From Sporosarcina luteola (GTDB taxonomy: Bacteria; Bacillota; Bacilli; Bacillales_A; Planococcaceae), in assembly GCF_023715245.1 (NCBI RefSeq), contig NZ_JAMBNV010000003.1:1-64000 (forward strand): a stretch of DNA of 64,000 nucleotides, written 5' to 3'. Position 1 is the stretch's first letter. Every line of letters starts with the position of its first letter. A model generated the notes under the pieces. The model was not told the DNA's origin and did no database searches. It saw only the letters and a program-made list of their open reading frames with translations. Of this stretch, positions 56,495-64,000 are shown in pieces. Position numbers and translations under genes: made by a program.

Positions 56495-56640
56495 GGTGCC
56501 TGTGCAGCAAACAATTCAGATTATGCAATACAATTGAATGAAATAAAAACAGAAGCCAACCATATAAACATTTGGTTGGCTTCTTTCTGTATAACTATAA
56601 CTAATAATGAATTGTCATAAATGTGTGATGCACAGGCACC
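56495..56640 (+). repeat. Dispersed 147-bp element, copy 11
   Basis: Hairpin arms GAAGCCAACCA/TGGTTGGCTTC. The flank GTTTG pairs with internal CAAAC, where other copies have GTGTG/CACAC. Between convergent genes. Confidence 0.95.
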
Positions 56641-56648
56641 AGATTTCT

Positions 56649-56682
56649 AAGAACCCAAACCAACAAAGGTCTGGGTTCTCTC
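56649..56682 (-). terminator. Terminator of the BI-1 gene
   Basis: AAGAACCCAAACC pairs with GGTCTGGGTTCT. Read on the minus strand it is a stable hairpin just beyond the stop. Confidence 0.75.
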
Positions 56683-57417
56683 CTATTTATTACTCCGCAA
56701 CTTCGACAGCAGCCGCAAAATCTCAAAATACAGCCACACAAGCGTCACCATCAGACCGAACGCGCTGTACCATTCCATATACTTGGGCGCCTGCTGCTCC
56801 GCTCCTTTTTCGATGAAATCAAAATCGAGCACAAGATTTAATGCCGCAACAACAACGATTGCGACCGAAATCAGAATGCCTACGAGCCCCGTTTCATGAA
56901 TGAACGGAACTTCCATGCCGAAGAAGCGGAGAACGAAATCGGCCAAGTACACAAAGAAGATGGCCCCTGTCGCAGCGACTACTCCCAGCTTGAAGTTCTC
57001 CGTCACCTTGATGAATCCCGACCGGTACGCGAGCAACAGTGAAAACAGAGTCCCAAGCGTCAACAGAATCGCCTGCGTCGTAATCCCCTCAAACTGGGAT
57101 TCGAACATCGCCGAAATCCCGCCGATCGCCAAGCCTTCCAAAAGCGCATAAAGCGGAGCCGTGTAAGGAGCCACCTTTTTCACGAAAATCGTAACGAGTG
57201 CAACGACAAACCCGCCGCCAAGACCAATCCAGACGAGCGCCTGAATATCGTTCCCTGCAAAATACTGATGCCACGTAAAAACGGCAGTCGCACATAGCAA
57301 TAAAAACAGGATGAACGTCTTGTTCACAGTCCCTTGAATGGTCATCGACATCCCGTCGTCTGCCCGCAGCCCCTTAAACGTATCTTCCCCTAAACTCGGA
57401 TTCGCTGATCTCATCAT
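56683..57417 (-). CDS. Bax inhibitor-1 / YccA-family membrane protein
   Basis: 244 residues with seven membrane helices. It begins RSANPSLGEDTFKG and MTIQGTVNKTFILF, and has PLYALLEGLAIGGISAMFE near residue 87 with paired acidic residues near the end (VLDFDFIEKGAEQQAPKYMEW). This is the YccA/BI-1 family, proposed pH-sensitive calcium leak channels; bacterial roles are little known. AAAGGGGATGC precedes the ATG. Confidence 0.92.
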   Translation of the reverse strand: MMRSANPSLGEDTFKGLRADDGMSMTIQGTVNKTFILFLLLCATAVFTWHQYFAGNDIQALVWIGLGGGFVVALVTIFVKKVAPYTAPLYALLEGLAIGGISAMFESQFEGITTQAILLTLGTLFSLLLAYRSGFIKVTENFKLGVVAATGAIFFVYLADFVLRFFGMEVPFIHETGLVGILISVAIVVVAALNLVLDFDFIEKGAEQQAPKYMEWYSAFGLMVTLVWLYFEILRLLSKLRSNK

Positions 57418-57550
57418 GCATCCCCTTTCTGTGTATACAAAATTGATTAGTAGTTGAGTATACGGGGGAGGGTCGTTATAGTTTCAGGCGATCCGAATAA
57501 TGATTAGATTTGACTAAGTCAATCGTCACGGGATATTTGCGGCATTTCAT

Positions 57551-58324
57551 TCACACGAACGTAATTTCAACCTCGCCAATTGACGAATACGTGACTTTAT
57601 ACGTTCCTTCCTCTGCGTTGAGCGGTGAAATGAAAGTCCCCGAAGAGATGACCATGCCTTTCCGCAGTACTATATCTTTCTTCGATAGTTTCCCAGATAG
57701 CCAAGCGACAGAAGACACGGGATTGCCGAGTACGGCTGAAGAAAGGCCTTCGCTAATCTTTTCACCGTCATGAAACAGCTCCATTTCAATGTCTTCAAAT
57801 TGGTTGAACGTCAACGGTTCAATCGGGTCGGATAAAACGACAAGTCCAGTCGCAGTATTATCGCAAAGCAGGTCCGCTAAAGAGAAATTCGGGAACCAGT
57901 CGATATAACGGGCATCCGGAATTTCGATGCCTGCACAAACTTTGCTGTTCCGAATGATTTCCTCTTCACTCGCATTCGGTGACAAATCTCCTTGCAAAAT
58001 AAACATGATTTCCGGTTCAATCAACGGATCAAATAATGAAGAAAGCTCAATCGTATCTCCGCTATATTGAATATGTGTTGAAAGTAGTGTGCCGTATGCC
58101 GGTTCATCCGTTTTGGCGATTGCTTGCGTTTCAGCACTCGTCATACTGATCTTATAGCCGGCAATTTCAGCGTTATGTAAGTCGATTTTTCTCTTAATGA
58201 GTTCTTCCTGCACGAAATAAGCGGTCTCTTCGTCCAACTTATAATCGTGGCGGATAAATTCAATTGGCTGCTTTGTTTCGTGAGCGTTATAAATTTTACT
58301 CACAATTTCATCCATTTTAATCAT
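57551..58324 (-). CDS. 2-keto-4-pentenoate hydratase / oxalocrotonate decarboxylase-like
   Basis: 257 residues of the fumarylacetoacetase-fold hydratase family (MhpD/DmpE/DmpH type). IAGYKISMTSAE near residue 50, IEPEIMFIL near 100, with metal-binding Glu residues, AGIEIPDARY near 124, and NPVSSVAWLSGKLSKKDIVLRKGMVISSGTFI near 196. Such enzymes act in meta-cleavage of aromatic or steroid rings. ATG 58324 follows GGGGTG. It stands alone here. Confidence 0.85.
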   Translation of the reverse strand: MIKMDEIVSKIYNAHETKQPIEFIRHDYKLDEETAYFVQEELIKRKIDLHNAEIAGYKISMTSAETQAIAKTDEPAYGTLLSTHIQYSGDTIELSSLFDPLIEPEIMFILQGDLSPNASEEEIIRNSKVCAGIEIPDARYIDWFPNFSLADLLCDNTATGLVVLSDPIEPLTFNQFEDIEMELFHDGEKISEGLSSAVLGNPVSSVAWLSGKLSKKDIVLRKGMVISSGTFISPLNAEEGTYKVTYSSIGEVEITFV

Positions 58325-58483
58325 CGGAAAAACACCCCGTTTCAAATTGTGTAAAAGCAAATATACTATATATTTAGATTTTGGTAAAGGTATCGACAAT
58401 TCAATGTGTTATAGATGACCACCTAAACCGTGCCTTCTGTTATAATTGGAACGATTTATAATGCAACTAGAGGAGAACAACAT

Positions 58484-59893
58484 ATGCATACCTTGAAACA
58501 ACAATGGTTCGGAAATATCCGGGCCGATATATTAGCGGGAATCGTCGTAGGGCTGGCGCTCATTCCTGAAGCGTTAGCCTTTGCGTTCATCGTAGGAGTG
58601 GACCCGCGTGTCGCACTCTACGCTTCGTTTACAATTGCCGTCATCACTTCATTTGTCGGCGGCCGTCCGGGTCTCATTTCCGCGGCAACCGGGGCAATGG
58701 CGTTAGTGCTCGTCAACTTGATGGCGGATCACGGCTTGCAATACGTGCTGGCAGCAACCGTGTTAACCGGGATCATTCAATTGATTCTCGGGGGGCTCGG
58801 GGTGGCGAATCTAATGCGCTTCATCCCGAACTCCGTCATGCTCGGCTTCGTAAATGCGCTCGGCATCATGATCTTCATGACCCAACTGCCATACTTGCGA
58901 GGGCATGACACAATGACCTTTATTTTTGCAATCGCGACACTGGTATTGGTTTACGCGGTTCCGCGTTTTATTAAAGCAATCCCCGCACCACTCATTGCGA
59001 TTGTTGTCATGACGGGCATAGCCCTTATAAGCGGTGTATCGCTGCAAACAATCGGCGATTTAGGAAGGATGCCAAGTTCACTGCCGACGTTTTTCCTTCC
59101 GGATATTCCATTGAATTTGGAAACGTTGAAGATCATCTTCCCGTATTCATTGGCGTTAGCGATTGTCGGTCTACTCGAATCTTTGCTCACTTCCCAAGTG
59201 CTCGATGATATGACGGATACGCCTAGCGATAAAAATCGGGAGGCGCGCGGACAAGGGATCGCGAACTTCTTGACAGGCTTTTTCGGTGGAATGGCAGGGT
59301 GCGCGTTGATCGGGCAATCGATCATCAATATCAAATCAGGCGGGCGCGGACGCCTATCGACATTTACAGCGGGCGTCTTCCTCATCTTTTTAATCATTGT
59401 GTTGGGCGATGTCGTCGTCAAAATTCCGATGCCGGTACTTGCAGGAGTGATGATCATGGTCGCTGCAACAACGTTCAACTGGGGCTCGTTCAAGTTCCTG
59501 AAGCAAGCGCCGAAAACGGAATCAATCGTCATGCTCATCACCGTCGCGATCATTCTGTACACCCATAATCTTGCGATCGGCGTTGTCGTTGGCGTCGTTT
59601 TAAGCTCATTATTTTTTGTCTCCAAAATATCCCGTGTGACTGTGACTTCGGAGGCGGGCATATATAAGGTTAAAGGGCCTCTGTTTTTCGCATCGACGAC
59701 AAAATTCATCCAATCATTCAACGACGTCAAGGAAAAGGAAATTTGTATCGACTTTGAAGACAGCCAGCTATGGGACGAGTCCGCTGTCGGTGCAATCAGT
59801 AAAGTGAAGGGGAAGCTTGAGGAAGAAGGGGTCTCTGTGACAATCCAAGGGCTCAATTCTTCAAGTGAACAGTTATACGAGAAGTTACAATGA
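58484..59893 (+). CDS. SulP-family anion transporter
   Basis: 469 residues. Ten to twelve membrane helices include the SulP start NIRADILAGIVVGLALIPEALAFAFIVGVDP and GGRPGLISAATGAMALVLV. A shortened C-terminal STAS domain (VKGPLFFASTTKFIQSF, CIDFEDSQLWDESAVGAISKV) ends the protein. Bicarbonate, sulfate or another anion may be carried. ATG 58484 follows AGAGGAGAACAACAT. The Usp gene follows after 13 bp, a pairing seen for SulP genes elsewhere. Confidence 0.9.
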   Translation: MHTLKQQWFGNIRADILAGIVVGLALIPEALAFAFIVGVDPRVALYASFTIAVITSFVGGRPGLISAATGAMALVLVNLMADHGLQYVLAATVLTGIIQLILGGLGVANLMRFIPNSVMLGFVNALGIMIFMTQLPYLRGHDTMTFIFAIATLVLVYAVPRFIKAIPAPLIAIVVMTGIALISGVSLQTIGDLGRMPSSLPTFFLPDIPLNLETLKIIFPYSLALAIVGLLESLLTSQVLDDMTDTPSDKNREARGQGIANFLTGFFGGMAGCALIGQSIINIKSGGRGRLSTFTAGVFLIFLIIVLGDVVVKIPMPVLAGVMIMVAATTFNWGSFKFLKQAPKTESIVMLITVAIILYTHNLAIGVVVGVVLSSLFFVSKISRVTVTSEAGIYKVKGPLFFASTTKFIQSFNDVKEKEICIDFEDSQLWDESAVGAISKVKGKLEEEGVSVTIQGLNSSSEQLYEKLQ

Positions 59894-59906
59894 GGGAGGA
59901 ATGTTC

Positions 59907-60320
59907 ATGAAGATTGCGGTAGCAATCGACGGTTCGGAAAATGCGCTGCGTGCTGCAAAACATGCAATTACGCTCGCACAACATTTTCCGGAATCGCAAT
60001 TGGAGTTCATCTACGTAGCGGATTTTAATAAAGCGAAAGACGAGCGGCTTTTATCGCAAAGCGAAGAAAGCCTCCTGCTGAAACGAAAGCAGAAAGCCGA
60101 CCCAGTTTTGGAGCTGGCACGTAATGCCGGCGTGAAAGCGAAAATGACAATGCTAAAAGGGGATCCAAGCCAGGAAATCATCAAATACGTGAACGCCGAA
60201 TCCATCGACCAACTCATCATCGGTAGCCGAGGCCTAAACACCTTCCAAGAAATGATCCTCGGCAGCGTCAGCCACAAAGTAATGAAACACGTCAACTGCC
60301 CAGTAACCGTAGTAAAGTAG
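59907..60320 (+). CDS. Universal stress protein, UspA family
   Basis: 137 residues: MKIAVAIDGSENALRAAKHA at the start, with the ATP-binding end motif GSRGLNTFQEMILGSVSHKV followed by CPVTVVK. These contacts suggest an ATP-binding Usp. I prefer ATG 59907, seven bases after GAGGGAGG, over 59901. It overlaps nothing and is probably cotranscribed with the SulP gene. Its TAG stop shares its last base with repeat copy 12. Confidence 0.92.
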   Translation: MKIAVAIDGSENALRAAKHAITLAQHFPESQLEFIYVADFNKAKDERLLSQSEESLLLKRKQKADPVLELARNAGVKAKMTMLKGDPSQEIIKYVNAESIDQLIIGSRGLNTFQEMILGSVSHKVMKHVNCPVTVVK

Positions 60321-60465
60321 GTGCCTGTGCAGCACACTATTCAGTTAATACACTACAATTGCATAAACTATTTTAAGAAGCCAGCTATGCAGACGAACAG
60401 TTGGCTTCTTTTTGTATGAATATACTTTTCATCGAATAGTCATAAATGTGTGGCGCACAGGCACC
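60320..60465 (+). repeat. Dispersed 147-bp element, copy 12
   Basis: The first G of GGTGCC is the G of the usp TAG stop. Hairpin arms GAAGCCAGCT/CAGTTGGCTTC are partly mismatched. Its final GGCACC is shared with copy 12b. Confidence 0.94.
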
Positions 60466-60598
60466 CAATCAATTCTGACAATACACTACAATTGCATAAA
60501 ATAAATGAAGAAGCCGACCGTTTCAACACCTGGTAGGCTTCTTTTTACATTTATATAAACTTTAATGAATTGTCATAAATGTGTGATGCACAGGCACC
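60460..60598 (+). repeat. Dispersed 147-bp element, copy 12b (tandem)
   Basis: A second copy fused to copy 12. Its left end is replaced by GGCACCCAATCAATTCTGAC, then ATACACTACAATTGCAT continues normally. Hairpin GAAGCCGACC/GGTAGGCTTC. From 60599 to 60751 I see only the SDR promoter area. Confidence 0.92.
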
Positions 60599-60751
60599 TA
60601 ATTTGAGTCTTTTTAGTTGCTTGTTCCCTACTTGTGTATTAATATTTAGTTAAGAAACAATTAGACATCTAACTATCTGAATGACGACGTGACAGGAAGC
60701 TATCCAACAATTAGGAATGTATTCATTCCAATCATTAAGGAGAGGGTTAGC

Positions 60752-61501
60752 ATGAGATTACAAGGAAAAGTGGCAATCATTACAGGAAGCGCATCAGGGA
60801 TTGGCAGGGGAATCGCGCTTGCCATGGCGAAAGAGGGCGCACATATCGCAGTTATTGATATTAATGAAGAAAAAGGGCAAGAGACGTTAAAAGAATTGAC
60901 CGAGCTTACGGAAAGCATGCTGTTCATTAAAGACATTTCAAAGCCTGAAAACGTTACTGAAATTGTACAAGCTGTCGTAGCGAAGTTCGGTAAGTTGGAC
61001 ATCCTCGTGAATAACGCACATGCATCCCGACAAGCGTTATTCGCGGAGACGACGATGGATATGATTGACTTGTCTTTCGGGACAGGCTTTTATCCGACAT
61101 TCCATTTCATGCAAGCTGCTTATCCTGAGTTGAAGAAGACAAAGGGGAAAGTGATCAACTTCGCATCAGGCGCTGGTTTGGATGGTCAGCCGACACAAGC
61201 ATCTTACGCAGCAGCGAAAGAAGCGATCCGCGCGATTTCACGTGTGGCGGCGAATGAGTGGGGTCCGGAAGGCATCAATGTGAACCTGATTTCACTGATC
61301 GCTTTGACACCAGGCGTGGAAGCGTGGGCTCAAAGTGCGCCGGATATGTACGAAGCGATGATCAACCGCATTCCGTTGCGCCGTCTAGGCGATCCGGAAG
61401 GCGATATCGGCCGCACAGCAGTATTTTTGGCGAGCGATGATGCGAACTACATTACAGGACAAACAATCATGGTTGACGGCGGTTCAATTAAATTACGATA
61501 A
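60752..61501 (+). CDS. SDR-family oxidoreductase
   Basis: 249 residues, classical SDR. The nucleotide loop is TGSASGIGRGIA near residue 12, NNAHAS replaces the usual NNAG near 86, and the catalytic pair is Ser in NFASGAG and YAAAK near 153-157. DI after the second strand suggests NAD(H). The active-site region FASGAGLDGQPTQASY is normal. AAGGAGAGGGTTAGC precedes ATG 60752. A second SDR gene follows 13 bp later and a MarR gene after that. The substrate is unknown. Confidence 0.88.
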   Translation: MRLQGKVAIITGSASGIGRGIALAMAKEGAHIAVIDINEEKGQETLKELTELTESMLFIKDISKPENVTEIVQAVVAKFGKLDILVNNAHASRQALFAETTMDMIDLSFGTGFYPTFHFMQAAYPELKKTKGKVINFASGAGLDGQPTQASYAAAKEAIRAISRVAANEWGPEGINVNLISLIALTPGVEAWAQSAPDMYEAMINRIPLRRLGDPEGDIGRTAVFLASDDANYITGQTIMVDGGSIKLR

Positions 61502-61514
61502 GGAGATGTTCAAC

Positions 61515-62249
61515 ATGGGTAAATTGGACGGAAAAGTAGCGATTGTAACTGGTGGAGCTTCTGGTATTGGTGAAGGAATGGTAGATCTGTTCCAATCAGA
61601 GGGCGCGATTGTCATTGCAGCGGATATCAACGAAGTAGCAATACAACGAGCGAGTGAAAAGAAAAATGTGCATGGCATGAAGTTGAATGTAGCGTCCGAC
61701 GAAGAGTGGGCTGCGTTTGCAAAAGACGTGAAAGAAAAATTCGGCCGCATTGATATTCTTGTGAACAACGCGGGGATTTCCTCTGAAAAAGCGTTTACGG
61801 AAATCGGCATGGATGATTGGCAAAAAATGATGGCAATCAACAGCTTCGGTCCTTTTGCAGGCATGAAGCATATAGCGCCAATCATGGCTGAACAACAGAG
61901 CGGTTCGATCGTTAATATTTCATCGTACACGGCGCAAATCGGACAAGGGTTTAACCATTACTCTGCATCCAAAGGGGCTGTCCGCGCGATTTCAAAGGCA
62001 GCAGCGACAACATTCGGTCGTCAAGGTGTGCGTGTAAATGCGCTATTCCCTGGAATTATTGAAACACCTATGACGCAAAACCTAAGCGCATCCAAAGAGT
62101 TGCTTGACCAACTCGTTCGCGCAACACCTTTGCAACGTCTTGGCAAGCCGGCCGATATCGCCAATGCAGCACTCTTCTTGGCAAGTGATGACTCTTCATA
62201 TATTACGGGCGCGGAAATTGTCATCGACGGCGGCTTCTCTGCACAGTAA
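61515..62249 (+). CDS. SDR-family oxidoreductase
   Basis: 244 residues. TGGASGIGEGM near residue 12, NNAGISSEKAF near 83, catalytic NISSYTAQ and YSASKGA near 146-152, then FPGIIETPMT. The cofactor loop ADINE points to NAD(H). It belongs to the FabG-like branch and shares only general identity with the upstream SDR, so the pair is not a recent duplication. AAGGAGATGTTCAAC precedes the ATG. Closed by a terminator. Confidence 0.9.
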   Translation: MGKLDGKVAIVTGGASGIGEGMVDLFQSEGAIVIAADINEVAIQRASEKKNVHGMKLNVASDEEWAAFAKDVKEKFGRIDILVNNAGISSEKAFTEIGMDDWQKMMAINSFGPFAGMKHIAPIMAEQQSGSIVNISSYTAQIGQGFNHYSASKGAVRAISKAAATTFGRQGVRVNALFPGIIETPMTQNLSASKELLDQLVRATPLQRLGKPADIANAALFLASDDSSYITGAEIVIDGGFSAQ

Positions 62250-62270
62250 TTGAATAAGGGAATTTTGAAT

Positions 62271-62302
62271 GAACCTAAATCATCGAATTTAGGTTCTTTT
62301 TC
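62271..62302 (+). terminator. Terminator of the SDR pair
   Basis: GAACCTAAAT (62271-62280) pairs with ATTTAGGTTC (62287-62296), then TTTTTCT. Confidence 0.9.
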
Positions 62303-62360
62303 TATAACAGGGGCCGTATATGATAAAATGGTATTGCTTATTTAGAAAGTAGGAGAAAAA

Positions 62361-62774
62361 ATGAAGGAAGAAACAATTTTTGACATCATACACAATATGG
62401 ACAAGTTCACGAACAACTTGATCATTCAATGGAATAAATTATTCAATGAAGATTTGGGTGTATCCCATATACTCCTTCTCGGCCATTTAGCGTCCAATGG
62501 GAAAAGCCGGCCTTCTGATATCGCGAAAGTACTTGGACTGACCCCTCCCACTGTTACTCATTTAACAGAGAAACTTGTCAAAAAGGAACTTGCCGTCCGC
62601 TCTACTGATGAAGAAGACAGACGCATTGTTTACTTAACGATTACAGAAGCGGGAAATGAAATTTTACAACGCGCAAACCTCGAAGGCCAGGCACTGAGAA
62701 AAAATTTGTTTGAAAAACTAACTCCCGAAGAGCAACAGCAAATGCTCCATATTTATCAGAAGTTGAATGAGTGA
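62361..62774 (+). CDS. MarR-family regulator
   Basis: 137 residues with the MarR winged helix: HILLLGHLASNGKSRPSDIAKVLGL, then TPPTVTHLTEKLVKKELAVRS and the wing DEEDRRIVYLTITEAG. Helices at both ends form the dimer. AGTAGGAGAAAAA precedes the ATG. It lies after the SDR pair and could control it. Copy 13 of the repeat starts nine bases after the stop. Confidence 0.9.
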   Translation: MKEETIFDIIHNMDKFTNNLIIQWNKLFNEDLGVSHILLLGHLASNGKSRPSDIAKVLGLTPPTVTHLTEKLVKKELAVRSTDEEDRRIVYLTITEAGNEILQRANLEGQALRKNLFEKLTPEEQQQMLHIYQKLNE

Positions 62775-62783
62775 TATTATCTT

Positions 62784-62930
62784 GGTGCCTGTGCAGCACA
62801 CTATTCAGTAAATACACTACAATTGCATAAATGAAATATGAGAAGCTAACCAAATCAACGGTGAGGTGGCTTCTTTTTGTATTACTATACTTTTTGTTGA
62901 ATAGTCATAAATGTGTATCGCACAGGCACC
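62784..62930 (+). repeat. Dispersed 147-bp element, copy 13
   Basis: Ends are good; hairpin arms GAAGCTAACC/AGGTGGCTTC are weakened. Its last GGCACC is shared with copy 13b in the same way as the copy 12 pair. Confidence 0.94.
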
Positions 62931-63063
62931 CAACCAATTCTGACAATACACTACAATTGCATAAAATAAATGAAGAAGCCAACCGTTGCAACATTGAGTC
63001 GGCATATATTAGTATTTTTATTACTTATCTTGAATTGTCATAAGTGTGTGTCACACAGGCACC
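62925..63063 (+). repeat. Dispersed 147-bp element, copy 13b (tandem)
   Basis: The junction GGCACCCAACCAATTCTGAC is nearly the same as in copy 12b. The hairpin is broken (GAAGCCAACCG against GAGTCGGCATA). The right end GTCACACAGGCACC is followed by TTTTAGGCACC, a short tip duplication. 63075-63218 holds only the promoter area of the next gene. Confidence 0.9.
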
Positions 63064-63218
63064 TTTTAGGCACCTGCTTAAATTCCATACCAATGGTGTC
63101 TGAATGTTGGTATAATTATATAGTGATAGAGTGAAGTTTGGAATATGATAAGACAAGAAAGAGATGAAAACATAAATAAACAGATGATAAATAAATGAAT
63201 GAATCGGGGGGGATCGCC

Positions 63219-64000
63219 ATGAAGCTGGAACGTTTGCGTCAGTCATTTGAAGAGCTTGCAAGATTTACAGATGAAGGGGAAGGCATCAATCGGCTGGCTT
63301 ACACCGAAACCGAGCGGAATGCACGGGACTTCCTGATGAAGCAGCTAGAACTTGCGGGGCTGACAGTGCGGATCGACTATGCAGGAAACGTCATTGCCCG
63401 GCGGGAGGGGCGTTCTTCTGACCTGCCGGCTGTCGCGACCGGCTCTCACATCGACTCCGTCTATGCGGCGGGTGAATTTGACGGGACGGCGGGCGTCCTT
63501 GTTGCACTTGAAATCATGCGTTCTCTCGCAGATGAAGGAGTGGAGACAGAGCACCCACTTGAAGTCATCATTTTTGCATGCGAGGAGTCTGCACGCTTCG
63601 GGGCATCGACACTTGGAAGCAAAGCGATGTCAGGTCGTCTGGATCCGGCGTACACCCGGTCGCTGACGGACAAAAACGGCATTACGCTAATGCAGGCATT
63701 TGAAGAAAACGGACTCGATCTGGAAGAAGTACACTTGGCAAAACGCTTCAGGGATGAAATCAAAGCGTTTATCGAGCTGCATGTCGAACAGGGCCCTGTA
63801 CTCGAAAAGCAGGAGGCGTCAATCGGCGTGGTGACTGCCATTGCTGCGCCGATCCGTTTACATGTGCATATAGATGGAACAGCGGACCATTCCGGAACGA
63901 CGCCGATGGATTACCGTCATGATGCTTTACTTGGAGGCGCGGAAATCGCGCTTGCCGTCGAGAAAGCTGCACTCGCCGAGCTCGCGTACGGTACAGTCGG
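63219..64000 (+). CDS. M20-type hydantoinase/carbamoylase amidase (5' part)
   Basis: The reading frame stays open from ATG 63219 to the window edge, 260 codons. It has ATGSHIDSV (first metal His), GEFDGTAGVL (bridging Asp), FACEESARFG (Glu pair) and FIELHVEQGPVLE (His). This is the N-carbamoyl-L-amino acid hydrolase / allantoate amidohydrolase / ureidoglycolate family, using two metals. GGGGGGGATC precedes the start. The dimerisation domain begins near residue 210 (VHIDGTADHSGTTPMDYRHD). The rest lies beyond 64000. Substrate (allantoate or carbamoyl amino acid) cannot be set. Confidence 0.9.
   Translation, partial: MKLERLRQSFEELARFTDEGEGINRLAYTETERNARDFLMKQLELAGLTVRIDYAGNVIARREGRSSDLPAVATGSHIDSVYAAGEFDGTAGVLVALEIMRSLADEGVETEHPLEVIIFACEESARFGASTLGSKAMSGRLDPAYTRSLTDKNGITLMQAFEENGLDLEEVHLAKRFRDEIKAFIELHVEQGPVLEKQEASIGVVTAIAAPIRLHVHIDGTADHSGTTPMDYRHDALLGGAEIALAVEKAALAELAYGTV

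Noticed and set aside
60752..62249. Recent duplication giving the two adjacent SDR genes
   Set aside because: The proteins differ over most of their length and share only general SDR motifs.

Overview
The window reads as a chromosomal segment of a spore-forming, moderate-GC Bacillales species, most likely a Planococcaceae member near Sporosarcina (inference). The order tsaE-tsaB-rimI-tsaD / ydiF / rex / tatA-tatC / CPBP protease / groES-groEL matches the Bacillus subtilis ydiB-groEL neighbourhood as I remember it. CwlJ, CIRCE, CtsR and PerR sites, and TPP and purine riboswitches all fit this group.

Layout. 1-330: the end of an rRNA operon (5S) and tRNA-Asp. 0.48-11.1 kb: conserved housekeeping genes for t6A tRNA modification, an ABC-F protein, redox sensing, Tat export and the GroE chaperonin, with a DnaA-box cluster between tsaD and ydiF. 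11.2-17.1 kb: a cupin and a guanine-riboswitch-controlled nucleoside ABC importer (nupNOPQ-like). 17.2-26.4 kb: DUF4256, a YfcC-type transporter, a frameshifted transglutaminase lipoprotein, an XRE/membrane pair, an MscS channel and a secreted acidic tandem-repeat protein. 26.8-30.5 kb: a TPP-riboswitch thiamine salvage operon (tenA-thiM-thiD-thiE-thiW). 30.7-38.6 kb: a PadR/HAAS pair, PerR-type ahpC with ahpF, sodC, and a GNAT/DinB/phosphotransferase run. 38.7-47.9 kb: small stress and membrane genes, an ABC exporter with a two-component system separated by a 120-bp tandem duplication, and regulators. 48.1-64 kb: clpE, a flavoprotein/CoxG/TetR module, cwlJ, an ATPase, a 23S rRNA methyltransferase, BI-1, an FAA-hydrolase-fold enzyme, SulP/Usp, two SDRs, MarR, and the 5' part of an M20-type amidase.

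The most unusual signal is a dispersed, non-coding element of about 147 bp. It has GGTGCCTGTGC / GCACAGGCACC ends and a central hairpin whose arms change together between copies. I count thirteen full-length copies, two further copies fused in tandem to a neighbour, and one internally deleted copy. All lie between 19.6 and 63.1 kb, all are intergenic, and all point the same way. Most sit just after a stop codon, often between convergent genes. The hairpin followed by T-rich sequence suggests bidirectional termination; the uniform orientation and end hairpins suggest a mobile origin through single-stranded DNA. No transposase is encoded in the window. Several copies carry short tandem re-duplications of their 3' tip.

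All calls come from reading the sequence and from family knowledge. No search, folding program or alignment was run.
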